In this document: positions 1 to 6,200 of the stretch, piece after piece | How the letters are laid out: each line of letters opens with the position of its first letter | Numbering within the stretch: the first letter of the stretch is position 1 | NCBI GenBank assembly: GCA_041689775.1 | Contig: JBDNFP010000059.1 | Location: 1 to 9,922, forward strand | Direction of reading: 5' to 3' | DNA: 9,922 nt | DNA from: JBDNFP01 sp041689775 | GTDB taxonomy: Bacteria; Bacteroidota; Bacteroidia; Cytophagales; Spirosomataceae | The notes under the pieces: model-generated | The model's database searches: none | Told to the model about the DNA's origin: nothing | What the model saw: only the letters and a program-made list of their open reading frames with translations | Translations under genes and position numbers: made by a program

Positions 1-75
1 GATGCCCTTCCGGGCAGCGTCCCCGACGATCTGCTCAGGGCTGTAGTCCGCCTCGAGCTTCTGGCGCACATGGGC
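1..75 (-). mobile_element. IS30-family transposase fragment (internal piece)
   Basis: The last 25 codons before the window edge contain KLEADYSPEQIVG. The SPEQI(A/V)G block is typical of IS30-family transposases, upstream of their DDE catalytic core, and is foreign to ABC exporters. The fragment is on the same strand and in the same frame as the exporter. The N-terminal helix-turn-helix part of the transposase and any terminal inverted repeat are missing, so this is not a simple insertion of a whole IS. A deletion between an IS and the exporter gene, or an assembly join, would both explain it. The exact junction is uncertain by a few codons around residues 337-342. Confidence 0.65.
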
Positions 76-1092
76 CTCGATACGCTGGTGATCGCCGATG
101 CGCTGCATGATGTCGCCAAACTGCCGGACGTCGAAAAACGATAGCGGCAAGCGCATGAGCTTGGCCAGAAACTCCGACAGGATGGTGAGGTTGAGGCGTA
201 CGCTGATGTGCAGCAATATCCACCCTTGCAGGAAGCCCACCGCCGAGCTGCTCAGCGTGAGCACCAGTTGGGCCACGAGCACCAAGTACACGAAGGAGAG
301 GTTTTGGGTACCGATGCCCACGTCCACCACGGCCTGCGTCAGGAAGGGCAGCAGCAGGCTCAGACCGCTCGCGGCCAGCATGCCCAGCCCGAGCTGCACC
401 ACCAGCGAGCGGTAGCGCAGCAGGTAGCCTATCAGTTGGCCCAGCCGCAGGCCCTCCACTTTTTCGCCCTCCTCGTAGAAGCGCGTGCCGGGCTCCAGCA
501 GCAAGGCCAGTCCTTTTTTTTCGCCCTCGTGCTCAGCCGACAGCCAACGCCGCTCAAATTCTTCGGCTGTGTAGGTGACCAGCGTGCTGGCTGGGTCGGC
601 GATGTGGAAGAGGGCGGTGCTGGAGGTGGGGTCGGCTTTTGGGGGGTGTGTTTCGGGGGGATTAGTATCTCGCAGATGATTGGATTGTGCTTGGTCGGTG
701 GCAATATGTCCTATGACGGGCGGGCCGCCCGGACGCGGGCCGCCCGTACCACTGCGCCCACCCATGATGCCCTGCAACAGCCGCCGGCTCACCGAGTCTT
801 TTTCGACCTTATGCAGCACCACGAAGTGGTTTTGACCCCAGTGCAGGATGCACGGCAGGGGGGTATCTTCTACCAGCTTATCCAGCGTGACCCGCACGCC
901 CACAGTCTTGAAACCCACCGCCTCGGCGGCCTCTGCAATGCCCAGCATACTTACCCCGTCCTTGCCGATCTGCGCCCGCTCCCGCATCGTCTGCGCCGAG
1001 TAGTGCCGCCCGAAATGCTTCGCCACCATGCGCAGGCAAGTGGGGCCACAGTCCATTTGTTCGAGTTGGTGGTAGTGGGGGAATTTTTTCAT
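1..1092 (-). CDS. C39 peptidase / ABC exporter of a GG-leader peptide, truncated and fused to a transposase fragment
   Basis: This is an inner-membrane peptidase-containing ABC exporter of the kind that cleaves after a double-glycine leader and exports the core. The frame is open for 364 codons from ATG at 1092 to the window edge. An N-terminal C39 peptidase is clear: oxyanion Gln9, catalytic Cys15 in QMDCGPTC, His89 in WGQNHFVVL and Asp166 in IADPA. Residues about 98-160 are a Gly/Pro-rich insert not usual for C39 domains. The transmembrane domain begins near residue 225, with hydrophobic segments about 228-250 and 265-290 and the conserved LPLSFFD and GDIMQRIGDHQRIE. After about residue 339 the sequence stops resembling an exporter and becomes IS30-like. 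The rest of the membrane domain and the whole ATPase domain are absent here. The gene is 88 nt downstream of the TlpA-like gene and much more GC-rich. Family assignment is firm; function of this copy is doubtful. Confidence 0.88.
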   Translation of the reverse strand, partial: MKKFPHYHQLEQMDCGPTCLRMVAKHFGRHYSAQTMRERAQIGKDGVSMLGIAEAAEAVGFKTVGVRVTLDKLVEDTPLPCILHWGQNHFVVLHKVEKDSVSRRLLQGIMGGRSGTGGPRPGGPPVIGHIATDQAQSNHLRDTNPPETHPPKADPTSSTALFHIADPASTLVTYTAEEFERRWLSAEHEGEKKGLALLLEPGTRFYEEGEKVEGLRLGQLIGYLLRYRSLVVQLGLGMLAASGLSLLLPFLTQAVVDVGIGTQNLSFVYLVLVAQLVLTLSSSAVGFLQGWILLHISVRLNLTILSEFLAKLMRLPLSFFDVRQFGDIMQRIGDHQRIEAHVRQKLEADYSPEQIVGDAARKGI

Positions 1093-1180
1093 ACGGCAAG
1101 GCCGGAGGCTTGTTGGACATATTCTTTTTTCGCCCTTATCAGTAGGTTAACCTTCTGTTTACAGTCTCCGTTAGTTTCTT
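1093..1180. other. Intergenic spacer between the TlpA-like gene and the exporter
   Basis: This 88-nt gap contains the change from AT-rich sequence (TlpA-like gene) to GC-rich sequence (exporter). I see no convincing terminator or -7 box in it. A short direct repeat, gtccaac, occurs twice on the minus strand. It may mark the seam of a recombination that joined genes of different origin, but the repeat is too short to prove this. Confidence 0.4.
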
Positions 1181-2644
1181 TTAGTTGGACCTCTTTAATA
1201 AACTATTGATGAGGTTGTAAGTTTGCTCTTGAGATGGTCTTGAAGCTCTGTTCTTTTTTATCTTTCCTTCCTGATCAATCAGTACATAATGAGGTATGCC
1301 TGAGATTCTGTATAAATTGTAGATAGACCGATCATACACTTTGGTGTTATTGTTTACATGAATACCACTTGGAGCTTTCCCTTTTGCCACGAAATCCTTC
1401 CATCTTTCAATATCGTCATCTACCGAAACATATAAAAAGACTACCTGTCCATCGTCCTTGTAATGATCAATAATCTTTTTGGAATGTTTGAATTCCTCTA
1501 AACAAGGAGCACACCAGGTTGCCCAAATATCCATATACACAATCTTCCCCTTTAAGTCATTTAAACTAAATGGTTCCCCTTTTAAATCATTGGCCTCAAA
1601 CTCTTTGGCTATCATGCCTTCTCCTAAAGCCATATTTTTATCATACTCTTCTTCAAGAAATGAGAGGTATGTTGAGGTTGGAAAGTCTTTTTTAAAATCA
1701 TCAACTATTTTCATCATTGAAGGTGATAGTCCATTCTCTCTCATTTTTCTATTAATATTCATTGCCAATAAGTATTCACGGATCGTGGCAGAGCGTTCAT
1801 TGCGGCGTATCGCTGAATCTGCTACTAGAATAAGGGTATCTTCACTTACGCTATACCCATCTTTCTTGAGCGCAAAATAGATAGAAGAGTAGAGGTACAT
1901 ACCCATGCTTCGACTTATCAATAAATCATATCCATCCAAATTGGCCTTTATAGCGGCTATATTTACTGGGATATTCTCAAAAAATGGTGAAGCATCAAGA
2001 TCACTTGCTGCTTCTACTTTGAGCCAGTCAACCCCTAGAACCGCCTGTCGTTGTCGCTCAACCAAGAAATTATTGTCATCTACTACTAATTTCTTGCCTG
2101 AAACAGATAGCTCATTACTTTTTTCAATAGCTTCATGGATACCTATAAACTCAGATCCAAAGGAGTCTTTAAAATTTTTCTGTTCCTGTACAGGTAATTC
2201 ATTAAATTTTCCCACCAGCTTATTTGCCTTTTCTACCAAAACAGATCCTATTTTATCAGATTCATAAAGGTACTGATTGATTAATCCAAGTTCTCCCCCA
2301 AAGTTGATATTGTTTGTTGATAAGAAAACATCGACTTTTTGATTAGGTTCAAGGTAAAGACGACAGTGATAGCCTTTATGTAAACTATCCCCTTCAATCA
2401 GGAGGAATGTAAATAAAGCATGAGTAATGGGTACTTGCATCGAAAGAAGCCCAGAAGTATCTATTGAAGATTTAGCAAGTTTGATAATTCTACCAGATAG
2501 TGACTCTACGGTATTAATAGAAGCGAACTGTCCAACGCAGCTATTACATGAAATATTAATAGCGCTTGTTGATCCTTTTCCATTTATTACCTGCCCACTT
2601 GCAATACTATAAATAAAAAAAAATAAAAAAAAATAGTGTTTCAT
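1181..2644 (-). CDS. Secreted TlpA-like thiol-disulfide oxidoreductase
   Basis: This 487-aa protein is predicted to be a periplasmic thioredoxin-fold enzyme. It has a Phe-rich signal peptide (residues 1 to about 17, cleavage near IASG) and no lipobox Cys. An N-terminal beta-rich, DUF4369-like region (about 20-120) follows, containing a second CxxC (CNSC, 33-36). A helical middle region comes next. The C-terminal TlpA/AhpC-type thioredoxin domain (about 347-487) carries WATWCAPC with the active site at Cys378/Cys381 and the cis-Pro loop GIP at 449-451. TlpA-family proteins are usually reductants or isomerases of periplasmic disulfides. Lying between a six-Cys precursor and an exporter gene, a role in folding or shuffling the peptide's disulfides is a reasonable inference. 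The alternative is a general thiol enzyme of nutrient-binding type. The start codon is followed by two T9 tracts, a slippage-prone arrangement. Confidence 0.9.
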   Translation of the reverse strand: MKHYFFLFFFIYSIASGQVINGKGSTSAINISCNSCVGQFASINTVESLSGRIIKLAKSSIDTSGLLSMQVPITHALFTFLLIEGDSLHKGYHCRLYLEPNQKVDVFLSTNNINFGGELGLINQYLYESDKIGSVLVEKANKLVGKFNELPVQEQKNFKDSFGSEFIGIHEAIEKSNELSVSGKKLVVDDNNFLVERQRQAVLGVDWLKVEAASDLDASPFFENIPVNIAAIKANLDGYDLLISRSMGMYLYSSIYFALKKDGYSVSEDTLILVADSAIRRNERSATIREYLLAMNINRKMRENGLSPSMMKIVDDFKKDFPTSTYLSFLEEEYDKNMALGEGMIAKEFEANDLKGEPFSLNDLKGKIVYMDIWATWCAPCLEEFKHSKKIIDHYKDDGQVVFLYVSVDDDIERWKDFVAKGKAPSGIHVNNNTKVYDRSIYNLYRISGIPHYVLIDQEGKIKKNRASRPSQEQTYNLINSLLKRSN

Positions 2645-2789
2645 GAGAATTTTTAAGTGGTTTTGGTAGTATAAAAAGTTCCAGTCAATAGAATCATTTA
2701 GCTAGTAGCTAGGTTTCCTAATGCAAATTAATGTTAGTATTTGTAGTAGTAAGTCATTCTGCTAGTGATAGCAGAATGACTATAAATAA
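2645..2789. other. Spacer between precursor and TlpA-like gene
   Basis: This 145-nt gap separates the precursor stop codon from the TlpA-like start, long for a cluster whose first two genes are 3 nt apart. It contains the strong stem-loop at 2752-2781 and a small AGCT..AGCT repeat near 2700. No full TAnnTTTG box was found ahead of the TlpA-like gene. Expression of that gene probably depends on read-through past the stem-loop or on a promoter I cannot recognise. Confidence 0.5.
2752..2781 (-). terminator. 13-bp perfect stem-loop just downstream of the precursor gene
   Basis: The arms 2752-2764 (AGTCATTCTGCTA) and 2769-2781 are perfect reverse complements around a 4-nt loop. The structure starts 8 nt beyond the precursor stop codon in the direction of transcription. 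It is not followed by a U-run on the minus strand, so it is not a classic intrinsic terminator. Its position fits a partial terminator or 3'-end stabiliser that keeps precursor mRNA above the level of the downstream genes, a common arrangement in bacteriocin operons. The structure is seen directly; the role is inferred. Confidence 0.65.
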
Positions 2790-3005
2790 TTAAATGCAAC
2801 TAGACCTTCCGTCTGGACACGAGCATATACTTTGACCAGGGAATCTTACACATGGAAATGTTTCGTTTCTATTGGTCGATGCGACAAAATAAGTACATTT
2901 TGTGGCGCACTCCTCCTCACCATTAGATAAGTACCCGCCCTTCACTTTCTTCATTTGCTCGCGGGAAAGCAAAGAGTCGGCAAAATTCATTAAGATTTTT
3001 TTCAT
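2790..3005 (-). CDS. GG-leader precursor peptide with a six-cysteine core (RiPP/bacteriocin-like)
   Basis: This encodes a 71-aa precursor. The leader (residues 1-24) ends LSREQMKKVKGG, the Bacteroidota double-glycine type recognised and cut by C39 peptidases. The predicted 47-residue core begins YLSNGEEEC and has cysteines at core positions 9, 13, 28, 37, 39 and 46 (CxxxC, x14, C, x8, CxC, x6, C). It also contains several Ser/Thr and one N-E-T triplet (23-25), which are potential glycosylation sites. ATG at 3005 was chosen because it places MKK at the start of a normal-length leader; an in-frame GTG at 3041 would add 12 residues lacking leader features. Upstream lie a glycosyltransferase and a disulfide-forming enzyme, downstream a thioredoxin and a C39 exporter. 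Six Cys and these partners suggest three disulfides in the mature product. I do not recognise the core as any known bacteriocin, and its activity is unknown. Confidence 0.88.
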   Translation of the reverse strand: MKKILMNFADSLLSREQMKKVKGGYLSNGEEECATKCTYFVASTNRNETFPCVRFPGQSICSCPDGRSSCI

Positions 3006-3039
3006 TCTGAAACGGTTTTTGGTTGGAAATTTATTAGAC

Positions 3040-3056
3040 ACTTACTCGAGATAAGT
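3040..3056. repeat. Near-palindrome in the 5' region of the precursor gene
   Basis: The arms ACTTA (3040-3044) and TAAGT (3052-3056) flank CTCGAG, itself a palindrome; one extra A breaks perfect symmetry. It lies between the candidate -7 box (3066-3073) and the precursor start codon (3005), so it would be in the 5' untranslated RNA or act as a protein-binding site. The symmetry is seen directly; any function is a guess. Confidence 0.4.
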
Positions 3057-3065
3057 CAAGTTGAA

Positions 3066-3073
3066 CAAAAATA
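3066..3073 (-). promoter_or_regulatory. Candidate Bacteroidota -7 box (TAnnTTTG) ahead of the precursor gene
   Basis: On the minus strand this octamer reads TATTTTTG, a full match to the Bacteroidota -7 consensus TAnnTTTG. It lies about 60 nt before the precursor start and just past the glycosyltransferase stop codon. No good TTG is present at the expected -33 distance, so the call rests on one element in AT-rich DNA. An internal promoter here would let the precursor be made in excess of its processing enzymes. Confidence 0.38.
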
Positions 3074-3079
3074 AGATCT

Positions 3080-4357
3080 TCATAATTCGGGAACACATGG
3101 CTTAGGGAGCTTGCTTATGCAATAAGAAATTTTACTCCATACACCTCTCGCGTTATCCGCTTCAAGATTACCCATCAAACCTAACCCACCTGACTCTACT
3201 CGCACCGCGTTCCCCGGTTGATCATTATCCTCCATGTGAGGATAAACCAGCATTTTAACTCCTTTTTGATAGCACTCTTTAATCGAATTATGGCCACCAT
3301 GGGTAATCATCAAATCGCAATGATTCAAGAAATCCAATTGTGGTAAGAAGTCAAAGTAATAGGTATCTTTCATTTCCGGCCAGTCAAAAAGCAGTTTTCC
3401 TTTTGAAATTACCAGTATAACACCTTCACCAAAATCTGACTTAGCACTTAGTATCTTTTTCATAAATAGTGATATCCGCCTTTCATCCTTATATCTTACA
3501 GTTCCGAAAGAACAGTATATCACCTTCTTCGCGGCAAGCATCCGCACTACGTTGATAAACTCAATTAAGTCATTATATTCTTTTGTCATGTATTTTATTT
3601 CTTTACGGCAAGTGGGAGAGAAAATGTATTTTTCACCTTCAAATTCAGGACGCCAAGTAAATTCCAGGTTTCTAGTTCCCAAAATAATCCTAGGTATGCC
3701 CACAATTCCTTTAAAGTGATAATTATACTCATCGATAGGTATCCGTATGGAATAATTCACGCTTTTCTTCCATCTCTGGATAAAACTTGCCTCATCATTT
3801 CCACAAAAGGCAATCTTAATGATCCATTTGTTCCACATTTTGCGAAGCCAACGCTTACACCAAAGTAACTCACAGACTAAGTTTGAGTAAGTGCTGTTGT
3901 CTGGGACAAAATACGAATTCATAGGTGGCACCCCCTTCGCCTTTCTGCTAGACAACTTAGTACAAAGTATGGAAATCAAGATGTTTTTTACACTCAGGTA
4001 AATAGCATATTCAGATAAATGTTCATCAATATAAATATGATATGGATTGGTTTGCTCTAATAGTTTGTTAAGTCGTTGATGACCATCCAGGAAATCTCTA
4101 TATCGTTCTTTCAGGTACCGCTTATCAATTAGGCTTTTTATCAGTATTCCATTAAATACCTTGAAATTCAAAATAATATACTCTGTCAAATACCCAAAGT
4201 ATATATATTCAAAACCTTCATCCTCTATCGTGTCTTTAACTTTTAAGGTGCCCGTAAAAATCACCCTCTGCCCTGAATTCCGAATTTCATTTGCCAAGCC
4301 AAAGGCAGCATGGTAATGGCTTATGCTTGGTAGCATTATGAAAAGCGTGGTTTTCAT
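3080..4357 (-). CDS. GT1-type (MGT/UGT-like) glycosyltransferase
   Basis: This 425-aa cytoplasmic protein has the two-domain GT-B architecture of glycosyltransferase family 1. The N-terminal acceptor-binding domain opens with MKTTLFIMLPSISHYHAAFG, in which a His (His14 or His16) falls where family members place the catalytic base. The C-terminal donor domain begins at VIYCSFGT (279-286) and carries THGGHNSIKE (352-361) and the nucleotide-sugar motif DQPGNA (379-384). Only about 41 residues follow this motif, so the C-terminal helices are shorter than usual. Its start lies 3 nt after the stop of the VKOR-fusion gene, implying translational coupling, and the precursor gene follows directly. The likely acceptor is therefore the precursor core (Ser, Thr, Cys or Asn), but a lipid or small molecule cannot be excluded. 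GT1 enzymes differ from the GT2-type SunS enzymes of classical glycocins. The gene is AT-rich relative to pbpC. Confidence 0.85.
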   Translation of the reverse strand: MKTTLFIMLPSISHYHAAFGLANEIRNSGQRVIFTGTLKVKDTIEDEGFEYIYFGYLTEYIILNFKVFNGILIKSLIDKRYLKERYRDFLDGHQRLNKLLEQTNPYHIYIDEHLSEYAIYLSVKNILISILCTKLSSRKAKGVPPMNSYFVPDNSTYSNLVCELLWCKRWLRKMWNKWIIKIAFCGNDEASFIQRWKKSVNYSIRIPIDEYNYHFKGIVGIPRIILGTRNLEFTWRPEFEGEKYIFSPTCRKEIKYMTKEYNDLIEFINVVRMLAAKKVIYCSFGTVRYKDERRISLFMKKILSAKSDFGEGVILVISKGKLLFDWPEMKDTYYFDFLPQLDFLNHCDLMITHGGHNSIKECYQKGVKMLVYPHMEDNDQPGNAVRVESGGLGLMGNLEADNARGVWSKISYCISKLPKPCVPEL

Positions 4358-4360
4358 TCA

Positions 4361-5971
4361 CTAATTCATTTCAAGCGCTGGAACGTTAATAAGCAAATAG
4401 CTCAAATCCTCGACCTGGAATGGTTCTGGGAAACGTCTGCCGTTTAAAAGTACGGTAGGTGTAGCATTTATATTTGCTTTGTTTACCCATTCAGACGATG
4501 TCATGACTTTTTCCATCTGAGGCTCATCGACAGCATCGTTTATCCCCTGGGCATAGGAATCTATGTCCTTTGTTTGCAGCTTATACCACCGCTTCATTGC
4601 CATCTGAACGTCCTGCCCTTTTTCTTGCAGTGCTAACCAAAGGGCAGCCAACCGCGCACGCTTTTCATTGGGGTCGTCGCCAGTAAGCACTATTGTCTCA
4701 ATCTTAACGAAGGGATTTGCCGCTAATAATTTGTCGATTCGCTCGTGCATCTGCGCACACGGCCCACAAAACGGATTGGTCACGACGGTAAGAGTGTTAG
4801 CTGCTTCGGGATTGCCGTACCGCAATACGGGCATATCCCTCGGAATTGGCGGCACAGCCTCTTGGCTGGCAAGCATATCTGCAAACAACTTCTCGTTGGA
4901 CTGGAAGCGGCGGAGATTTCGGCTGACTTCTTTGCCTTTTATTGATTCTATCCAGAGGGGTTTAACTATCAGCCATATTAATACGGGAAGTGCCACTCCC
5001 CATACAAAAGGAGTATATGGAAATACTGAAAAGACGTTGAATGAAAAAGAATGGGTAACAAGGCTCAGGCTTGCCTGCAAAGTCAGGACTGCCTGTACTC
5101 CCAAACAGAAGCGGCACCATTGGCGTACTACCTGGGCTTGATAATAAATGGAATAGGGTACATAAAGTACTGCCAGTAAACCAAGCCCGGCTAGTATACC
5201 AAGAGTAGATGTTAGCTGCTGGCTGAGCACTCCAATCAGCAAAGCTACTAACTGGAAACCGAAGTAAAGCATCCCCAACTCAGCCCAGGAAAAGAGGCCG
5301 AATAGCTTCGCCGCCGGACTGTCCAGAATACTGTGGCAATCAGTGGTATCGGATGTTTGGCAGAGCCTCCGGGCGGGTGATCCTTTTCCGTCTACGTGTA
5401 GGGATACCAGAGCAGTACTTAGGGCTAAACCCACAATGGATAAAAAAGCATAGCTTAAAACAACAATACTGAATGCTGGAAGCACCAATAGTGTAAACAG
5501 AATGAGTGAAGCAGATGTGCTGAACAATACGGGCAAGCGAAGCTTTTGAAGTATTTCATTGTTCCTTTTGTGGAAATATTCTGGATCTCCATTCTTCTCT
5601 TTGGGTTCAACTAACAGAATGGCCCCCGACCAACTTTTCTCGAAGGTAACCATGTCTACCCATGATTCCTTCAACCCGTCCGTAATCCTGAACTGATCCT
5701 TCTTCCGGTCTAATACTCCAATAAATTTGCCGCCTTCGTCACGAAAATGGGCTATAAAAGGATGGGGAAGCTCGGCCAATTGTTCGGGAATCAACCGGAG
5801 AGCAGCATTGTCGAAGCCCCAACGGTGCAGCGTATCCGATAAGCTTTGCATACTGGGGTACTGGGGATGCCGTTCCAGGGATTCTTTCCAGGTATCTTGC
5901 GTAACCTTCGCTTTGCCACCCAGCAGCTCACGTGTAACTCTATGAAGTAGTTGAGGATTCAGATTTTTCAT
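4361..5971 (-). CDS. Degenerate C39-like / VKOR / DsbA-like thioredoxin fusion protein
   Basis: This 536-aa membrane protein has three parts. Residues about 1-125 align in layout with a C39 peptidase (WGFDNAALRL, LPHPFIAHF, FEKSWSGAILLVEP) but lack the catalytic Cys, and the usual catalytic His position reads GKFIGVL. Residues about 145-340 are a VKOR-type domain with several membrane segments (about 147-190, 228-275, 288-305 and 320-338). It has the loop pair Cys204/Cys212 and the quinone-side motif C286-R-F-C289. Residues about 380-536 form a thioredoxin/DsbA-like domain with C402-G-P-C405 (NPFCGPC) and cis-Pro505 in TPTVLLNG. Known VKOR-thioredoxin fusions oxidise secreted thiols and pass electrons to quinone. 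First in the operon and coupled to the glycosyltransferase gene, it probably forms the disulfides of the six-Cys peptide. The inactive C39-like head may bind the GG leader, as the C39-like domain of HlyB binds substrate without cleaving it; this is inference. Confidence 0.88.
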   Translation of the reverse strand: MKNLNPQLLHRVTRELLGGKAKVTQDTWKESLERHPQYPSMQSLSDTLHRWGFDNAALRLIPEQLAELPHPFIAHFRDEGGKFIGVLDRKKDQFRITDGLKESWVDMVTFEKSWSGAILLVEPKEKNGDPEYFHKRNNEILQKLRLPVLFSTSASLILFTLLVLPAFSIVVLSYAFLSIVGLALSTALVSLHVDGKGSPARRLCQTSDTTDCHSILDSPAAKLFGLFSWAELGMLYFGFQLVALLIGVLSQQLTSTLGILAGLGLLAVLYVPYSIYYQAQVVRQWCRFCLGVQAVLTLQASLSLVTHSFSFNVFSVFPYTPFVWGVALPVLIWLIVKPLWIESIKGKEVSRNLRRFQSNEKLFADMLASQEAVPPIPRDMPVLRYGNPEAANTLTVVTNPFCGPCAQMHERIDKLLAANPFVKIETIVLTGDDPNEKRARLAALWLALQEKGQDVQMAMKRWYKLQTKDIDSYAQGINDAVDEPQMEKVMTSSEWVNKANINATPTVLLNGRRFPEPFQVEDLSYLLINVPALEMN

Positions 5972-6137
5972 TCGTTTATCTACAAATCTTGGTTATTTTG
6001 AATACTCTCTGCCTGCATTTTCTATCAGGTGGACTAAAAACCTTCGAGGATAAAATTTTGTGTACAGATAGTGGCTTAGTGTCTGACGAGTTGTGTTGAT
6101 AATTCAAATGTCACTCCCGGTCGCGGCGATTCCTATC

Positions 6138-6200
6138 AGATTCCTTATAATTTTTATTAGATTGCTGATAATTTTTATCAGGTTCCTAATAAGTTTTCCG
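6138..6200. repeat. Three 21-bp imperfect tandem repeats, possible operator array
   Basis: The units are 6138-6158, 6159-6179 and 6180-6200, each starting AG(A/G)TT(C/G)CT. Units 1 and 2 agree at 18 of 21 positions; units 2 and 3 agree at 14 of 21. The 21-bp period is two helical turns, so bound proteins would sit on one face of the DNA. The array is about 170 bp upstream of the VKOR-fusion start and about 280 bp upstream of the HTH gene. It is plausibly a regulator-binding array; which regulator is unknown. Confidence 0.6.
6165..6181. promoter_or_regulatory. Perfect dyad CTGATAA-TTT-TTATCAG, candidate operator
   Basis: The arms 6165-6171 and 6175-6181 are exact reverse complements around TTT. 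The dyad spans repeat unit 2 and its junction with unit 3. Unit 1 carries the same dyad with one mismatch (CTTATAA..TTATTAG). Dyads of this size are typical of sites for dimeric helix-turn-helix proteins. The adjacent HTH gene at 6484 is one candidate binder, by position only. Confidence 0.5.

Noticed and set aside
432..1120. Several short minus-strand frames suggesting a frameshifted exporter
   Set aside because: Reading the strand in the frame starting at 1092 gives one continuous exporter of 364 codons to the window edge. The short frames are in other registers, and no frameshift is needed.
208..1209. Long plus-strand open frame of 333 codons across the left end
   Set aside because: It is rich in His, Gln and Arg, has no recognisable domain, and lies antisense to a clear C39 peptidase/ABC exporter frame with catalytic residues. 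It is a by-product of GC-rich coding DNA.
2790..3041. Precursor start at the upstream GTG (3041), giving 83 residues
   Set aside because: The extra 12 residues do not resemble a GG leader, and the ATG at 3005 gives a typical 24-residue leader beginning MKK.
2790..5971. Lanthipeptide, sactipeptide or thiazole-type RiPP cluster
   Set aside because: No LanB, LanC, LanM, radical SAM or YcaO gene is present. The visible enzymes support only disulfides and a sugar.
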